Shown: positions 15,066 to 24,375 of the stretch, in pieces
How positions within the stretch are numbered: position 1 is the first letter of the stretch
Layout of the letters: each line of letters opens with the position of its first letter
IMG/VR virus record: IMGVR_UViG_3300022833_000005
Span: 1-64,000 of that record
From: a virus
DNA length: 64,000 bases
Reading direction: 5' to 3' (one strand)
Notes under the pieces: generated by a model
Seen by the model: only the letters and a program-made list of their open reading frames with translations
Told to the model about the DNA's origin: nothing
Database searches by the model: none
Program-made: the position numbers and the translations under genes

Positions 15066-16325
15066 ATGTCTGATAATTTAGATACAAATAATACTTTCGG
15101 TATAACAGGAACTATGGATATGGGAGCAGGAAATCAAACTTTATTGAATGATTTAATGAGTCCAGAAACTGCATCAGGTGATCCTGATACTATAACACCT
15201 CTTATTAGTGAAGTGGATAAAGCAAAACCAAACAATAGTGATGACCCACTAAGAGGGAAAGATATTACACGTCCTGCAAGTGTTGATGGTAAAACTGATG
15301 AAGAAAAACAAACTGGAGAATCACTAATCGCTGATTTTTTAAGTGATATAGATGAAGAGGAGGAAGAAGAAGAAAGTGTAACTACACCTAAAAAGAAAGT
15401 TGAAAATTTTGAAGAAGAAGAGGAAGGAGAATCTACAGAAAATGTTTCTCAATTCACTGCATTAGCAAATGATCTTTTCAATTTAGGAGTTTTTAATAAA
15501 GAAGATGATGAGGAAGTATCTATAAATACTGCTGAAGAATTCTTAGAAAGATTTACAGCTGAAAAGAAAAAAGGAGCAAATGAATTAGTACAAGATTTCA
15601 TTGGTCAATTTGGAGAAGATTATCAAAATGCTTTTGAATCTATATTTGTAAAAGGAGCAGATCCAAAAGAATACTTTAATGCTTATAATAAAATTGTAAG
15701 TTTTTCTGAAATGAATTTATCTAAAGAGAGTAATCAAATATCAGTAATGAAACAAGCATTATCTGATCAAGGATTTGAACCAGAAGACATAGGTACTGAA
15801 ATTGAAAGATTACAAAGTTACGGAGATTTAGAATCTGTTGCTATAAGACATCATAAAGTATTAGTTAAAAATGAAGCTAAAAAGCTTCAAGGCATAGAGA
15901 AAGAAGCTGAACAAGTTCAACAACAAAAAGCTGCAATCAAAAGCGATTATGTTAATAATGTTCAAACAATTCTATCTGATAAAGTAAAAAATAAAGAGTT
16001 TGATGGTATACCAATTAACTCTAAATTAGCAAACGAACTACAAGACTTCCTATTAGTGGATAAATGGAAAACTCCTGCAGGTGAGAACCTTACGGATTTT
16101 GATCGTGCTATTTTAGATTTGAAAAGACCTGAAAATCATGAACAAAAAGTTAAAATAGGACTTTTACTTAAAATATTAGAAAAAGATCCAACATTATCTA
16201 CAATACAAAGATCAGGTGTTACGAAAAAATCGAATCAACTGTTTGGGGAAGTAGCAAGACAAGTAACTAAAAGTAAAACAATTACTTCACAAAATAAATC
16301 TAAACCCAAGTCATGGTTTTTATAA
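15066..16325 (+). CDS. Acidic protein between portal and capsid (scaffold candidate)
   Basis: The N-terminal 150 residues are disordered and highly acidic, with runs of Glu (DIDEEEEEEE, NFEEEEEGE). From about residue 190 the protein is helical and charged (SYGDLESVAIRHHKVLVKN; VQQQKAAIK). It ends NKSKPKSWFL. An acidic N-terminus, helical body and location just before the major capsid gene are typical of scaffolding proteins, but no sequence signature proves it. A 143-bp gap with partial inverted repeats precedes it. Confidence 0.65.
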   Translation: MSDNLDTNNTFGITGTMDMGAGNQTLLNDLMSPETASGDPDTITPLISEVDKAKPNNSDDPLRGKDITRPASVDGKTDEEKQTGESLIADFLSDIDEEEEEEESVTTPKKKVENFEEEEEGESTENVSQFTALANDLFNLGVFNKEDDEEVSINTAEEFLERFTAEKKKGANELVQDFIGQFGEDYQNAFESIFVKGADPKEYFNAYNKIVSFSEMNLSKESNQISVMKQALSDQGFEPEDIGTEIERLQSYGDLESVAIRHHKVLVKNEAKKLQGIEKEAEQVQQQKAAIKSDYVNNVQTILSDKVKNKEFDGIPINSKLANELQDFLLVDKWKTPAGENLTDFDRAILDLKRPENHEQKVKIGLLLKILEKDPTLSTIQRSGVTKKSNQLFGEVARQVTKSKTITSQNKSKPKSWFL

Positions 16326-16356
16326 TAGTAAATTAATAACAAAAAACAAATAATAA

Positions 16357-17922
16357 ATGGCAATTCAAACTATCCCAGGATTAACTGGTTTTACTTATGC
16401 ACGAGTAGCGTCTATGGACAAACGTGCTGTAGGAAAGCTAACTGATTCAAATCACCTAGAGTCTTTTCACTCTACTGAGCCTGCTGACTATGATAAAAAA
16501 ATCATAAGTCTTTATACTCAATCATCATTGTACAGCAATGATTTCATGGACATGATCAATAAAAGCACACCTTATTACATTGATAATAATAGTGATGCTT
16601 GGAAATGGAAAATCGCAGTTCCTTACAAATTTCCAAAAATTATTGATATAACCTCATCTACACAAGCAATCATTGATGGTAGTGGTAAAGTAGGTATTGA
16701 CGGTCAAGAATTTCAACTTATCTTAGATACGAATGAATTTTCTAAAAATGCAATTATATCTGTAGGAACTCGTCAGTATGGACCACGTTTCTACGTAATC
16801 AAAGATCCACAACCGTGGAATGCTGGTTTCTTATATTCATTTACATTAGTAAGTGATAATCCAGTTATCGATTTTGTAAATACTATCTTCTTAGCACAAG
16901 GTGTTGAGTTAGAATTAGTAGATGCTGCTATTGGAGAATTTGATCAAGACTTATTAGGTCTTCCTCGTTTAGGTGAGGAAATCACTATGTTTGAATCATT
17001 AGGTTCTGCATATGGTTATGAGCACAAAATTACTGAATGGGCTGATGATAAAATGATGAGAGATGCTTCAGGTAAAGCATTAGATATTTTAGTATATGCT
17101 CCACAAGTACGTAACCAATTACCATTAACTCGTAATGATATTAAATGGGAACCGTTTGTAGAATTCTGGATGCGTAAGTCTATGTTAGAATTAAAAGTTA
17201 AACGTATGATCTGGGCTAAACCAGGTACGGTTAAGAGTGGTGGTTCTAAACAAGAAGTAAAAAGAACATCTGCTGGTGTATACCACAGAATGAGAAATAA
17301 CGGAAACTTAGTACAATACAACCGTGGAGAATTTTCAGCTAACTTGATTCGTTCAGTATTTGGAGATTTATTCTACAGAAGAGTGGATGTTAAAGATAGA
17401 AAAGTTAAAATGTATACTAATGAGGCTGGTTTCGATGTATTCCAACAAGCTCTTAAGAATGATGCATTAAACTCAGGACTTACATTCATGGCAGATTCTG
17501 GAAACAGATATATGCAAGGTGAAGGACAGTCAATCACTTACAACTTTGCATTTGATGCGATGGTTACTCGTGAAACTGGACGTGTAGAACTTGTTCACTT
17601 AAAAGAGTTGGATTTACCACAAACTAACTTAGAGTTTGGACAAAACAAAAAGTCTACTCCTGTATTTATGGTATTTGATGTATCACCACAATCTGATGGA
17701 TCTATGATCAACAACATTAGAGAAGTACGTATGAAGGGAGCACCTTCTATGACTTGGGGTTATATTGATGGAACTCGTCATCACTTAGGATTTGCTAAAT
17801 CTCAAGGTATGAGCTCTGCTAACAAATTCCCAGGATATGAATTATGGATGAAAGATCGTTGCGATGTTTTCATTGAAGATTTATCTAGAACTGTATTGAT
17901 CGAAGAGATCCCACAATTCTAA
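16357..17922 (+). CDS. Major capsid protein
   Basis: The 521-aa product begins MAIQTIPGLTGFTYARVASM and has NDFMDMINKSTPYYIDNN, PLTRNDIKWEPFVEFWMRK and a C-terminal GYELWMKDRCDVFIEDLSR. These are patterns I associate with crAss-like HK97-fold capsid proteins. Codon use is distinctly more C/G-ending than in neighbours (CGT for Arg, CCA for Pro), as expected for the most abundant virion protein. An A-rich leader (ACAAATAATAAATGG) precedes the ATG and a GC-rich stem-loop follows the stop. Confidence 0.92.
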   Translation: MAIQTIPGLTGFTYARVASMDKRAVGKLTDSNHLESFHSTEPADYDKKIISLYTQSSLYSNDFMDMINKSTPYYIDNNSDAWKWKIAVPYKFPKIIDITSSTQAIIDGSGKVGIDGQEFQLILDTNEFSKNAIISVGTRQYGPRFYVIKDPQPWNAGFLYSFTLVSDNPVIDFVNTIFLAQGVELELVDAAIGEFDQDLLGLPRLGEEITMFESLGSAYGYEHKITEWADDKMMRDASGKALDILVYAPQVRNQLPLTRNDIKWEPFVEFWMRKSMLELKVKRMIWAKPGTVKSGGSKQEVKRTSAGVYHRMRNNGNLVQYNRGEFSANLIRSVFGDLFYRRVDVKDRKVKMYTNEAGFDVFQQALKNDALNSGLTFMADSGNRYMQGEGQSITYNFAFDAMVTRETGRVELVHLKELDLPQTNLEFGQNKKSTPVFMVFDVSPQSDGSMINNIREVRMKGAPSMTWGYIDGTRHHLGFAKSQGMSSANKFPGYELWMKDRCDVFIEDLSRTVLIEEIPQF

Positions 17923-17934
17923 TAACAATAATCC

Positions 17935-17988
17935 GAGAAGAATCCCCTCTAACCACACTATCCCTCCCTCAGAGGGGGTGCCCTTCTC
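17935..17988 (+). promoter_or_regulatory. GC-rich stem-loop after the capsid gene
   Basis: GAGAAG (17935-17940) pairs with CTTCTC (17983-17988), and inside this CCCCTCT (17944-17950) pairs with AGAGGGG (17971-17977). The stem is far more GC-rich than the region and lies 13 bases after the capsid stop. There is no T-tract, so it looks more like an mRNA-stabilising or processing element, or a weak attenuator, than a terminator. Confidence 0.6.
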
Positions 17989-18034
17989 AAAGTGTCCAGT
18001 TAAACATTTGCTTTAATTGTGCACTATAAAAAAA

Positions 18035-18079
18035 TAGAATGCTGGATTAAGTTTCTACCTATTCAATTAGAGCATTCTA
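18035..18079 (+). promoter_or_regulatory. Second stem-loop between capsid and next gene
   Basis: TAGAATGCT (18035-18043) pairs perfectly with AGCATTCTA (18071-18079) over a 27-base loop. It lies between the post-capsid stem-loop and the ATG at 18114. Together the two fill the 191-bp gap, which has no gene. Confidence 0.5.
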
Positions 18080-18113
18080 CTATAAATAAACCAAATATTA
18101 ATTAAACTACATT

Positions 18114-19082
18114 ATGGGTAAATTAGGAAAAGTCTCCACTATAAAGAGACAATATAATAGTTCTCAGTTACAAACAATGGATAGTAACTTAGCACAACAA
18201 GGTATGACCAGGATTCCTGGAACAGGAGTTTTTAAATATCCTTATAAGGAACTAGACGGTCAGTATAGAACTGGAATGGATCCTAATGCTGGTTATATAA
18301 AACGTATACAAGATCCAACTGAAAAAGAGTTAGAAATTGAACGTGTTACAAATCTTAAAGCTAAATTAGAAGCTGCTTTGGGAGATATTGATTTAAGTTC
18401 TAGATCTTCCTTTTGGAATTATGGACTATCAACAGGTCAAAATGATTCATTGCATGTACAACCAGTTAAGTTGTTAGATGGAGATAATTTTTATGATCTT
18501 AACAATCCACTGCAAGAGATTGCATTTGCTTGGTTAAGAGTACATCCAACAATAGCATCTTCTTACCAAGCGTGGGAGAGAGGGGAATTTCCTGCAGAGA
18601 CACAATTTTATGTTGTTAATGATGATATCGAAAGTGCAATCATTTATAAGAAGAAGCAGTTAATCAACAAAGCTATTATTAAGTTTGATGGTATGACTCC
18701 TGAGAAGAAAAAGAAAGTTGCAAGACTTTTAGGACTTCCTATATCAGATGATACAAAAGAAGAAGTTGTTTATAATCAAGTTGATAATTTGTTAAAACAA
18801 TCAGAAGTACAATCTGGTAACTTTAAAGGACTTAATCCTGTTGAAGTGTTTAGCAGATTTGCTGACATGAAAGAAAATTTACTACATATTAAAGATTTAG
18901 TTAAGCAAGCTATTCAACATTCAATTTATAGAGTTAAGCCAAGTGGTAAAGTTTATGAAGGTGAATATGAGATAGCAAAAGAAGAAGAAGAATTAATTAA
19001 ATTTCTAGCTGATGAAGATAATCAAGATGAGTTATTAGTATTAGAAGGAAAATTAAAAACTAAAAAAATAGCTTCTGTATAA
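18114..19082 (+). CDS. Head or neck structural protein, crAss-like conserved
   Basis: The 322-aa protein starts MGKLGKVSTIKRQYNSSQLQ and has NDSLHVQPVKLLDGDNFYDL, PLQEIAFAWLRVHPTIASSY and a helical domain MTPEKKKKVARLLGLPI. I recall relatives just after the capsid gene in Bacteroidetes phages, annotated only as structural. It probably belongs to the capsid interior, vertex or neck. There is no enzymatic motif. Confidence 0.7.
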   Translation: MGKLGKVSTIKRQYNSSQLQTMDSNLAQQGMTRIPGTGVFKYPYKELDGQYRTGMDPNAGYIKRIQDPTEKELEIERVTNLKAKLEAALGDIDLSSRSSFWNYGLSTGQNDSLHVQPVKLLDGDNFYDLNNPLQEIAFAWLRVHPTIASSYQAWERGEFPAETQFYVVNDDIESAIIYKKKQLINKAIIKFDGMTPEKKKKVARLLGLPISDDTKEEVVYNQVDNLLKQSEVQSGNFKGLNPVEVFSRFADMKENLLHIKDLVKQAIQHSIYRVKPSGKVYEGEYEIAKEEEELIKFLADEDNQDELLVLEGKLKTKKIASV

Positions 19083-19109
19083 GGAGCTATTTTAAAACAT
19101 ATTTAATAT

Positions 19110-19841
19110 ATGATACCAGTAGATAGTTTATTGTACAAGATAGATCAAAAACTAAATAAACTATCAACTAACGAGCATCAGCAAATTCAATTAGAAGACA
19201 AAATCTTAGCTTTGAATGAAGCTCAGATTAAGTTGATAAAACAAAAAGTTGATGGTTTTAGTATAGTTAATAGATTAGGAATGGATGCCTTTAAAAAAAG
19301 GTACGAAGATTTACAAAATCTAGTAATAGATTATAATAATCAACCACTTCCATTAACTCTTGCTAATTCAGAAATAAATCAATGGAATGCTGATATAACA
19401 AAACTGTTACCAAAATACATGTTTTATGTAGATAGTTATGTTATAGCAGATAAAGGTAAGTGTAAAGGTCGTAAGATCTGGATAAATAAAGACTTAGCAA
19501 AACATGGTGACTTAGCATTGTTATTAAATAACGATCACTACAAACCTAGTTTTGAATATCAAGAAACTATAGTTACACTTAGCTCTAATACCATTAGTAT
19601 TTTTACAGATGGTACATTTACCCCAACAACTCTAAACTTAATGTATATGAGATATCCCGTATATATTAACAAGGAAGGTTATATAATGTTAGATGGAACA
19701 GCTTCTGTTAATAAGAACTGTGAACTTGAAGAATATCTAGAAGACGAACTTATAGATTTAACTGTTCAAAACCTAGCAATGTATACAGAGAATAGTGCTG
19801 CTGTACAAAGTGCACAATTTAGAATACAAACAAACGAATAA
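19110..19841 (+). CDS. Neck/connector-type structural protein
   Basis: The 243-aa protein opens with a coiled-coil stretch (LLYKIDQKLNKLSTNEHQQI; QIKLIKQKV), continues with a beta-rich middle (IWINKDLAKHGDLALLLNND) and ends LEDELIDLTVQNLAMYTENS, a helical ending seen in head-completion and ring proteins. The location after the capsid and before an abundant virion protein fits a portal-proximal ring component. The assignment is by pattern and position. Confidence 0.65.
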   Translation: MIPVDSLLYKIDQKLNKLSTNEHQQIQLEDKILALNEAQIKLIKQKVDGFSIVNRLGMDAFKKRYEDLQNLVIDYNNQPLPLTLANSEINQWNADITKLLPKYMFYVDSYVIADKGKCKGRKIWINKDLAKHGDLALLLNNDHYKPSFEYQETIVTLSSNTISIFTDGTFTPTTLNLMYMRYPVYINKEGYIMLDGTASVNKNCELEEYLEDELIDLTVQNLAMYTENSAAVQSAQFRIQTNE

Positions 19842-19869
19842 TTTTTAACCTTTAAATATATAAACAAAA

Positions 19870-21000
19870 ATGGCTGATTTTTCATTAACCACGTTATTCG
19901 TGGTTCCAGTAGGGCAGACTGCTCTCCCTAGCACTGGTTCGACACAAGATCTTACCGCAGGTCAAGTAGGATTTTTTAAAAGCGATTATGCTGTAGCAAC
20001 TTCTGCTAACATTGCTGCTTCACCTTACTTCTACGTTGCACAAGGTAGGACAAATACTTACTTACAAGGATCTAAAAGATCTGACAAAATTGCAGGGTGT
20101 CCTTCGGGAGCTGGCTGTAAGTCAAACGTAACTGAATGGTACAAAGTATCAGGATGTTCAACTGCATCTAATCAAATTACTGACGTATCTGACTTCACTG
20201 TACAGTGTGGTGATGTTTTAACTTTAACGTTAAGAGCTCACTCTTCTTACATTGATACTCTTTATTTCAATGGATTTACCAGATCAGTAACTATACAAGC
20301 TCCATGTTGTGAATGTGGTGGTGATGTATGTACTGATGTAGACGCTAATGCACTAATTAATCAATTAATTGTTAAATTAGAACAACAAGCTCCTGGAAAT
20401 AATCCAGACAATGTTTCATTTAACTCTTTCTTTACATTTGAGAATGTAGGTGGTACTAAATTACGTATCCATGGAAAACCATTAACTAAATATGGACAAG
20501 CATGTGATGTTGCTGCTTTCCCTTTTGAGTATGATAGAATGCACTTCAGTACTTTCATCTACGATGGACCTGCTACAACTGCTGACTTTATTGTTGCTGA
20601 TGCATGTAACCTAGTAGCTGCACCTGTTGTTATTCAAATAGCATCTTATGCTTCTGGAGGATCTGAAGAATTTGCACAATTAGAGAAAAACTTCTATAGC
20701 TACCAAGCTGGATATTTAAAATCTCTATATAGAATGGGTGGATACAATGAGAACTTTGAGTCTTGGGTAACTGCTGGAACAACTTATGATAGTTATTACA
20801 TTAAATTTAATACCTATGATAAATCTGCTTATACTTGGGGTGACTTCATTCATGAAGATGCAACTGTAATTCTTGCTGTGCCAAATGCTGATACAAGTGG
20901 TATCGCTGTATTAGTACAAGCTGTATTAGTAGCTGGATTAGGAGCTGTTGTTGATAACAATGCTTGTATTACAACTACAACTACAACTACTGCTCCATAA
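19870..21000 (+). CDS. Abundant virion structural protein with Thr-rich tail (auxiliary capsid candidate)
   Basis: The 376-aa protein is beta-rich, with paired cysteines (GCPSGAGCKSN; PCCECGGDVC) and no motif of an enzyme. Codon use matches the capsid gene, so it is probably made in large amounts. The last residues are CITTTTTTTAP, a short form of the Thr linkers that join fibre domains elsewhere in this genome, here ending in nothing. A decoration or auxiliary capsid role fits its expression and place; this is inference. A strong terminator follows. Confidence 0.65.
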   Translation: MADFSLTTLFVVPVGQTALPSTGSTQDLTAGQVGFFKSDYAVATSANIAASPYFYVAQGRTNTYLQGSKRSDKIAGCPSGAGCKSNVTEWYKVSGCSTASNQITDVSDFTVQCGDVLTLTLRAHSSYIDTLYFNGFTRSVTIQAPCCECGGDVCTDVDANALINQLIVKLEQQAPGNNPDNVSFNSFFTFENVGGTKLRIHGKPLTKYGQACDVAAFPFEYDRMHFSTFIYDGPATTADFIVADACNLVAAPVVIQIASYASGGSEEFAQLEKNFYSYQAGYLKSLYRMGGYNENFESWVTAGTTYDSYYIKFNTYDKSAYTWGDFIHEDATVILAVPNADTSGIAVLVQAVLVAGLGAVVDNNACITTTTTTTAP

Positions 21001-21043
21001 TTATAGCATGTTGTAGGTAGACAATAATAATAAACATAAACCT

Positions 21044-21091
21044 ATGCCAGAGGAGAGGATTAAATCTCACATCCTCTGGCATTTTTTTTTT
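21044..21091 (+). terminator. Strong rho-independent terminator
   Basis: ATGCCAGAGGA (21044-21054) pairs perfectly with TCCTCTGGCAT (21072-21082), followed by a run of Ts to 21091. It closes the head/neck transcription unit and isolates the fibre cassette that begins at 21103. Confidence 0.9.
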
Positions 21092-21102
21092 AAAATAATA
21101 TC

Positions 21103-21669
21103 ATGGCAGTCACTTTACAATTAGATATATTACTCCCTCCTACTTATAGTGTATTGTTGCTTTCTGTTACGGATGCTTCTATCTACCCAAATAGTCCTCC
21201 AATAGTATCAGCACCAACAATCGAAATAACAGTACCAAATTTTGGTACTAAGATTTTACCTTTTGTACCATTACAAACAAATGTATTTGGATCTGACACA
21301 TTAGGAATAACTGAAGTTGGATGTAAACAAGATTTACCCGATGGTATATATCATATAAAATATTCTATTGCACCAGCATATCTAAATTATGTAGAAAAGA
21401 CTATATTACGTGTTGACAGACTTCAAGAAAAGTTTGACAATGCGTTCTTAAATTTAGATTTAATGGAATGTGATAGTGCATTAAAAACACAAGCTAGTGT
21501 AAATTTAAATACTATAAGTTTTTTAATAGCAGGAGCAATTGCTTCAGCAAATAACTGTGCAGAAGAGGATGCGTTAAAATTATATCAACAGGCAAGTACA
21601 ATGATTGATCAATTCTTAAAGTCAAATTGTGGTTGTTCAGGAAATAACTATGTGTTAAACTTTAGATAA
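21103..21669 (+). CDS. Structural protein with C-terminal CxC pair (188 aa)
   Basis: The protein begins with a beta sandwich-like half (LDILLPPTYSVLLLSVTD; DLPDGIYHIKYSIAP) and ends in a helical half closed by NCAEEDALKLYQQ and CGCSGNN. This two-part arrangement recurs next to small Cys-rich genes in phages of environmental Bacteroidetes, as far as I recall. The role is likely in the tail or fibre base. The next gene starts two bases after the stop. Confidence 0.65.
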   Translation: MAVTLQLDILLPPTYSVLLLSVTDASIYPNSPPIVSAPTIEITVPNFGTKILPFVPLQTNVFGSDTLGITEVGCKQDLPDGIYHIKYSIAPAYLNYVEKTILRVDRLQEKFDNAFLNLDLMECDSALKTQASVNLNTISFLIAGAIASANNCAEEDALKLYQQASTMIDQFLKSNCGCSGNNYVLNFR

Positions 21670-21670
21670 T

Positions 21671-21772
21671 ATGGCTCAATGTGCAAACTGTGGTACTAAT
21701 GTGGGATGTGGATGTCAACTACAAGGTGGTTTATGTGCTCATTGTAACAGTAATTCTAATAAAGTTAAATAA
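21671..21772 (+). CDS. 33-aa zinc-ribbon peptide
   Basis: The frame MAQCANCGTNVGCGCQ, then GGLCAHCNSNSNKVK, has seven Cys in CxxC and CxC pairs with one His, enough for a zinc site. It begins two bases after the previous stop and ends three bases before the next ATG, leaving no room for anything else, which supports it as a real gene. It resembles small Cys-peptides found beside fibre genes in related phages. It may bind RNA or be a minor virion part; unknown. Confidence 0.65.
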   Translation: MAQCANCGTNVGCGCQLQGGLCAHCNSNSNKVK

Positions 21773-21774
21773 CT

Positions 21775-22128
21775 ATGCTATCACCAAGATTAACAAATTG
21801 TCAAGGTTGTTCTGAAATACCTGGCTTACTTAAAAAAATAGATTGCAAGTTAGCAGAACTTGGTAGCAACATGTACAATAATATTGTATTTATGTTAGGT
21901 TATGATATTCCTGCTACTAAAATAATGCAACTTATATCATACAAACGTATCTTAATATTTAAGTATTGTAATCTTGATTATGCAGGTAATTGTTCTATTG
22001 GTAAAATTAAAGGTAAGGTTATTAGATTAACTGCTGGATGTGTAAGTAAGTGTAATCAAATTAAAGTATACACTCCTGAAATACCTAATCCTGAAGTTAC
22101 AACAACAACAACTACTACTAGTTTATAA
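21775..22128 (+). CDS. Small virion-associated protein with terminal Thr linker (117 aa)
   Basis: NCQGCSEIPGLLKKIDCKLA, then NMYNNIVFMLGYDIPATKIM and SYKRILIFKYCN form a pattern I recall from Bacteroidetes phage fibre clusters. It ends VTTTTTTTSL, again a Thr linker with no domain after it. It may be an adaptor whose C-terminal domain has been lost or is supplied by recombination. Confidence 0.65.
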   Translation: MLSPRLTNCQGCSEIPGLLKKIDCKLAELGSNMYNNIVFMLGYDIPATKIMQLISYKRILIFKYCNLDYAGNCSIGKIKGKVIRLTAGCVSKCNQIKVYTPEIPNPEVTTTTTTTSL

Positions 22129-22154
22129 ACGTTATAATATAAAAAATAAATAAC

Positions 22155-23282
22155 ATGTCAAATAATTGCTCAAATTGCTATAATGGATGCACTGAAATAA
22201 TTTCAGACAAATGTGTTAAATATACAGGAGTAGATGCTCCTGTGTTAGGAATTAAAAATGGGGATTCTCTATCTTATGTAGAGCAATCACTTATTACTTT
22301 TTTAAGTTCTACATTAGATGGAACAGGAATAATTCCTGTAGTTCTATCAACAGACATTTGTCCAGCTCTTCAATCTAATTTACCAGAGTGTGAGCCGTTA
22401 AGTTTAAATAACTACCTTACTGGGTTAGTTAAAACTTTATGTACCTTACAAGCAACTGTAGATGAACTTGAAGTTGATGTAGTAATAGTTGAACCATACA
22501 CATTAAATTGTATAACTGCATCATCGAATTCAGATACTAAGATAGTTTTACAAGCAACTATAAATAAGTTATGTGCTGTAAATACACAACTTAATGATTT
22601 TATACTTTTTGTGGATAACATGTATGTTAAAGTATCAGATATAAATACATACATTGCAAATTATATTAATTCAAATCCAGCTCAACAATTAATGAGTAAT
22701 AGAATGGTTCCTTTTTCAGCACAGCCTTATTTTGGAACATTAAATAACTTTGATGCAAGTGGGTCAGGTATTGGTCTTTGGGCTAATATATTTTTATGTA
22801 ATGGTTCAAATGGAACACCTGACTTAAGAGGAAGAACAGTTGTAGGAACTACTAGTGGAATGGGTGGAGGATCATTAAGCATAGCAGTAGATCCTTCTTT
22901 TGCAGGAAACCCTACATACAACTTAAATTCTGTAGTTGGAACAAACTCAGTAATTTTATCACCTGGTCAAATTCCTGCACATACGCATAGTAACACTGCA
23001 ATAACAAACTTATCTCCTTCAGAGCATTCTCATTTAATGGCTGGTGCTAGTTCAAATGCAGTTACTCTAACTAATCAAGTTCCAATAATACAATCATTTA
23101 GTACAGGTGGAAATTTTGGATATGGTTTATATGGTACTACAAACGCAGCTACTCTTGGAAAAACTAGCAATGTTACAATAACAGCTACAACGTTAGTTAC
23201 AAATCAACTTACAGGTGGTGGATTAAGTCATCCCAATTTTCAACCTGCAATTGGATCATACTACATAATTTACATACCTTAA
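22155..23282 (+). CDS. Tail-collar-like fibre protein
   Basis: The N-terminal 60 residues (SDKCVKYTGVDAPVLG, then NGDSLSYVEQSL) match the adaptor domain shared by genes at 23294, 62678 and 63101. The middle is helical (LCTLQATVDELEVDVVIVEP). The C-terminal part is a phage tail-collar/MdpB-like fold: FLCNGSNGTPDLRGRTVVG, the histidines of IPAHTHSN and SEHSHLMA, and HPNFQPAIGSYYIIYIP. Such domains trimerise at fibre tips and often bind metal through the His pairs. The protein probably takes part in host-surface contact. Confidence 0.8.
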   Translation: MSNNCSNCYNGCTEIISDKCVKYTGVDAPVLGIKNGDSLSYVEQSLITFLSSTLDGTGIIPVVLSTDICPALQSNLPECEPLSLNNYLTGLVKTLCTLQATVDELEVDVVIVEPYTLNCITASSNSDTKIVLQATINKLCAVNTQLNDFILFVDNMYVKVSDINTYIANYINSNPAQQLMSNRMVPFSAQPYFGTLNNFDASGSGIGLWANIFLCNGSNGTPDLRGRTVVGTTSGMGGGSLSIAVDPSFAGNPTYNLNSVVGTNSVILSPGQIPAHTHSNTAITNLSPSEHSHLMAGASSNAVTLTNQVPIIQSFSTGGNFGYGLYGTTNAATLGKTSNVTITATTLVTNQLTGGGLSHPNFQPAIGSYYIIYIP

Positions 23283-23293
23283 ACTTTAATAAA

Positions 23294-23584
23294 ATGACAT
23301 ATTTACCTCAAAATTCGTGCGGTTGTAATAGCACTACATCATCTCCTTGTGGAGCAACAGAAGGTTGTCTCTCAAGTACTATTATTTATAATGGACCAAT
23401 TTTACCTGCTTCCGGAGTAAAACCATGTGATTCATTAAATGTAACATTGTCAAAAATAGATGAAGTTTTAAGTTTGTTATTATCACAGCAAAGAATAAAC
23501 ACCAATGCTATTAATGCAATCACTTTACAAATTATTGATATAAATTCTCAAATAACAATTATTAATAATACATGTTGTCCATAA
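23294..23584 (+). CDS. Short fibre adaptor protein (96 aa)
   Basis: It consists of a Cys-rich leader (NSCGCNSTTSSPCGATEGC), the shared adaptor motif (STIIYNGPILPASG, KPCDSLNVTLSKIDEVLSLL) and a short helical coil ending in CCP. It looks like the stub of a fibre: adaptor plus coiled coil without a distal domain. It lies 3 bp before the next gene. Confidence 0.6.
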   Translation: MTYLPQNSCGCNSTTSSPCGATEGCLSSTIIYNGPILPASGVKPCDSLNVTLSKIDEVLSLLLSQQRINTNAINAITLQIIDINSQITIINNTCCP

Positions 23585-23587
23585 ATC

Positions 23588-24355
23588 ATGACAGTAATAC
23601 TAACATTATCTTCTGCAGGAACTGACGTTTCATTATTTGATTTATACTCAGATATTGATAGTTATAGTATTGCCTTTGAAACTGGAGTTTCTAAAGCAGC
23701 TTTAATTGCTGGTTATACAACTTCAGCATGCCCAGACTATGCAACTATTGTAAGAGTTCAAGCTACAGGACAATGTGTTAATTACATGGATATAATATTA
23801 TCACAAACAACAACTACTACTACATCTAGTACAAGTACTACTACTAGTACAAGTACAAGTACAAGTACAAGTACTACTACTAGTACTACTACTAGTACAA
23901 GTAGTACTACTACTACAACAACAACAGCTACACCAACAACTACAACCACAACAACAACTCAAGCACCAACAACTACAACCACAACAACAGCTGCACTACT
24001 ATGTCAATTAAATGGACCTAGTGCTGTTTTTTATTCACCACCAACAACAACTACCACTACCACTACCACTATACCCCTTGATAATAGTATTAGATCGTCT
24101 AGTGCTATAGCAAGTGGATATTGTAATTCAACACTTGATACTTTTTGTTTTGTAGAACAACAAAATGTAAATGTAATAACTATAGGTGATAGAATTTGGA
24201 ATGATGCATTTTATCAAAATTATATGGTGGGAACAAGCACTGCTCAAAATTTAATAAAATATCATATTGAACTAAGTAATTTAAGTGGGTTTGGTGTAGG
24301 AGTAAATTCTACTGGATATGTAATAAACCAAACATCAATATGTTATGTACCTTAA
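23588..24355 (+). CDS. Fibre protein with long Thr/Ser linker
   Basis: Residues 1-75 form a small beta domain (LTLSSAGTDVSLFDLYSDID ... CVNYMDIIL) shared with three other genes. A linker of about 55 Thr/Ser residues follows, then a short segment, a second Thr linker and a C-terminal domain of about 90 residues (SGYCNSTLDTFCFVEQ; GFGVGVNSTGYVINQTS). The build is that of a flexible stalk carrying a tip domain. The repeat DNA of the linker is likely to vary in length. Confidence 0.7.
   Translation: MTVILTLSSAGTDVSLFDLYSDIDSYSIAFETGVSKAALIAGYTTSACPDYATIVRVQATGQCVNYMDIILSQTTTTTTSSTSTTTSTSTSTSTSTTTSTTTSTSSTTTTTTTATPTTTTTTTTQAPTTTTTTTAALLCQLNGPSAVFYSPPTTTTTTTTTIPLDNSIRSSSAIASGYCNSTLDTFCFVEQQNVNVITIGDRIWNDAFYQNYMVGTSTAQNLIKYHIELSNLSGFGVGVNSTGYVINQTSICYVP
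23808..23992 (+). repeat. Low-complexity Thr/Ser codon repeat
   Basis: The linker is built from ACT, ACA and AGT codons, including ACAAGT hexamers in tandem near 23839-23868 and ACTACTACTAGT blocks. Similar tracts occur at 24038-24072, 33082-33145, 33580-33602, 33800-33855 and at gene ends 20970 and 22098. Such DNA promotes slippage and recombination between fibre genes. Confidence 0.8.
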
Positions 24356-24375
24356 TTAATTATAATAAATAAAAT

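Noticed and set aside
23808-23992. Possible CRISPR array or tandem DNA repeat locus
   Set aside because: The repeat is codon-level Thr/Ser low complexity in an open frame, without spacers.
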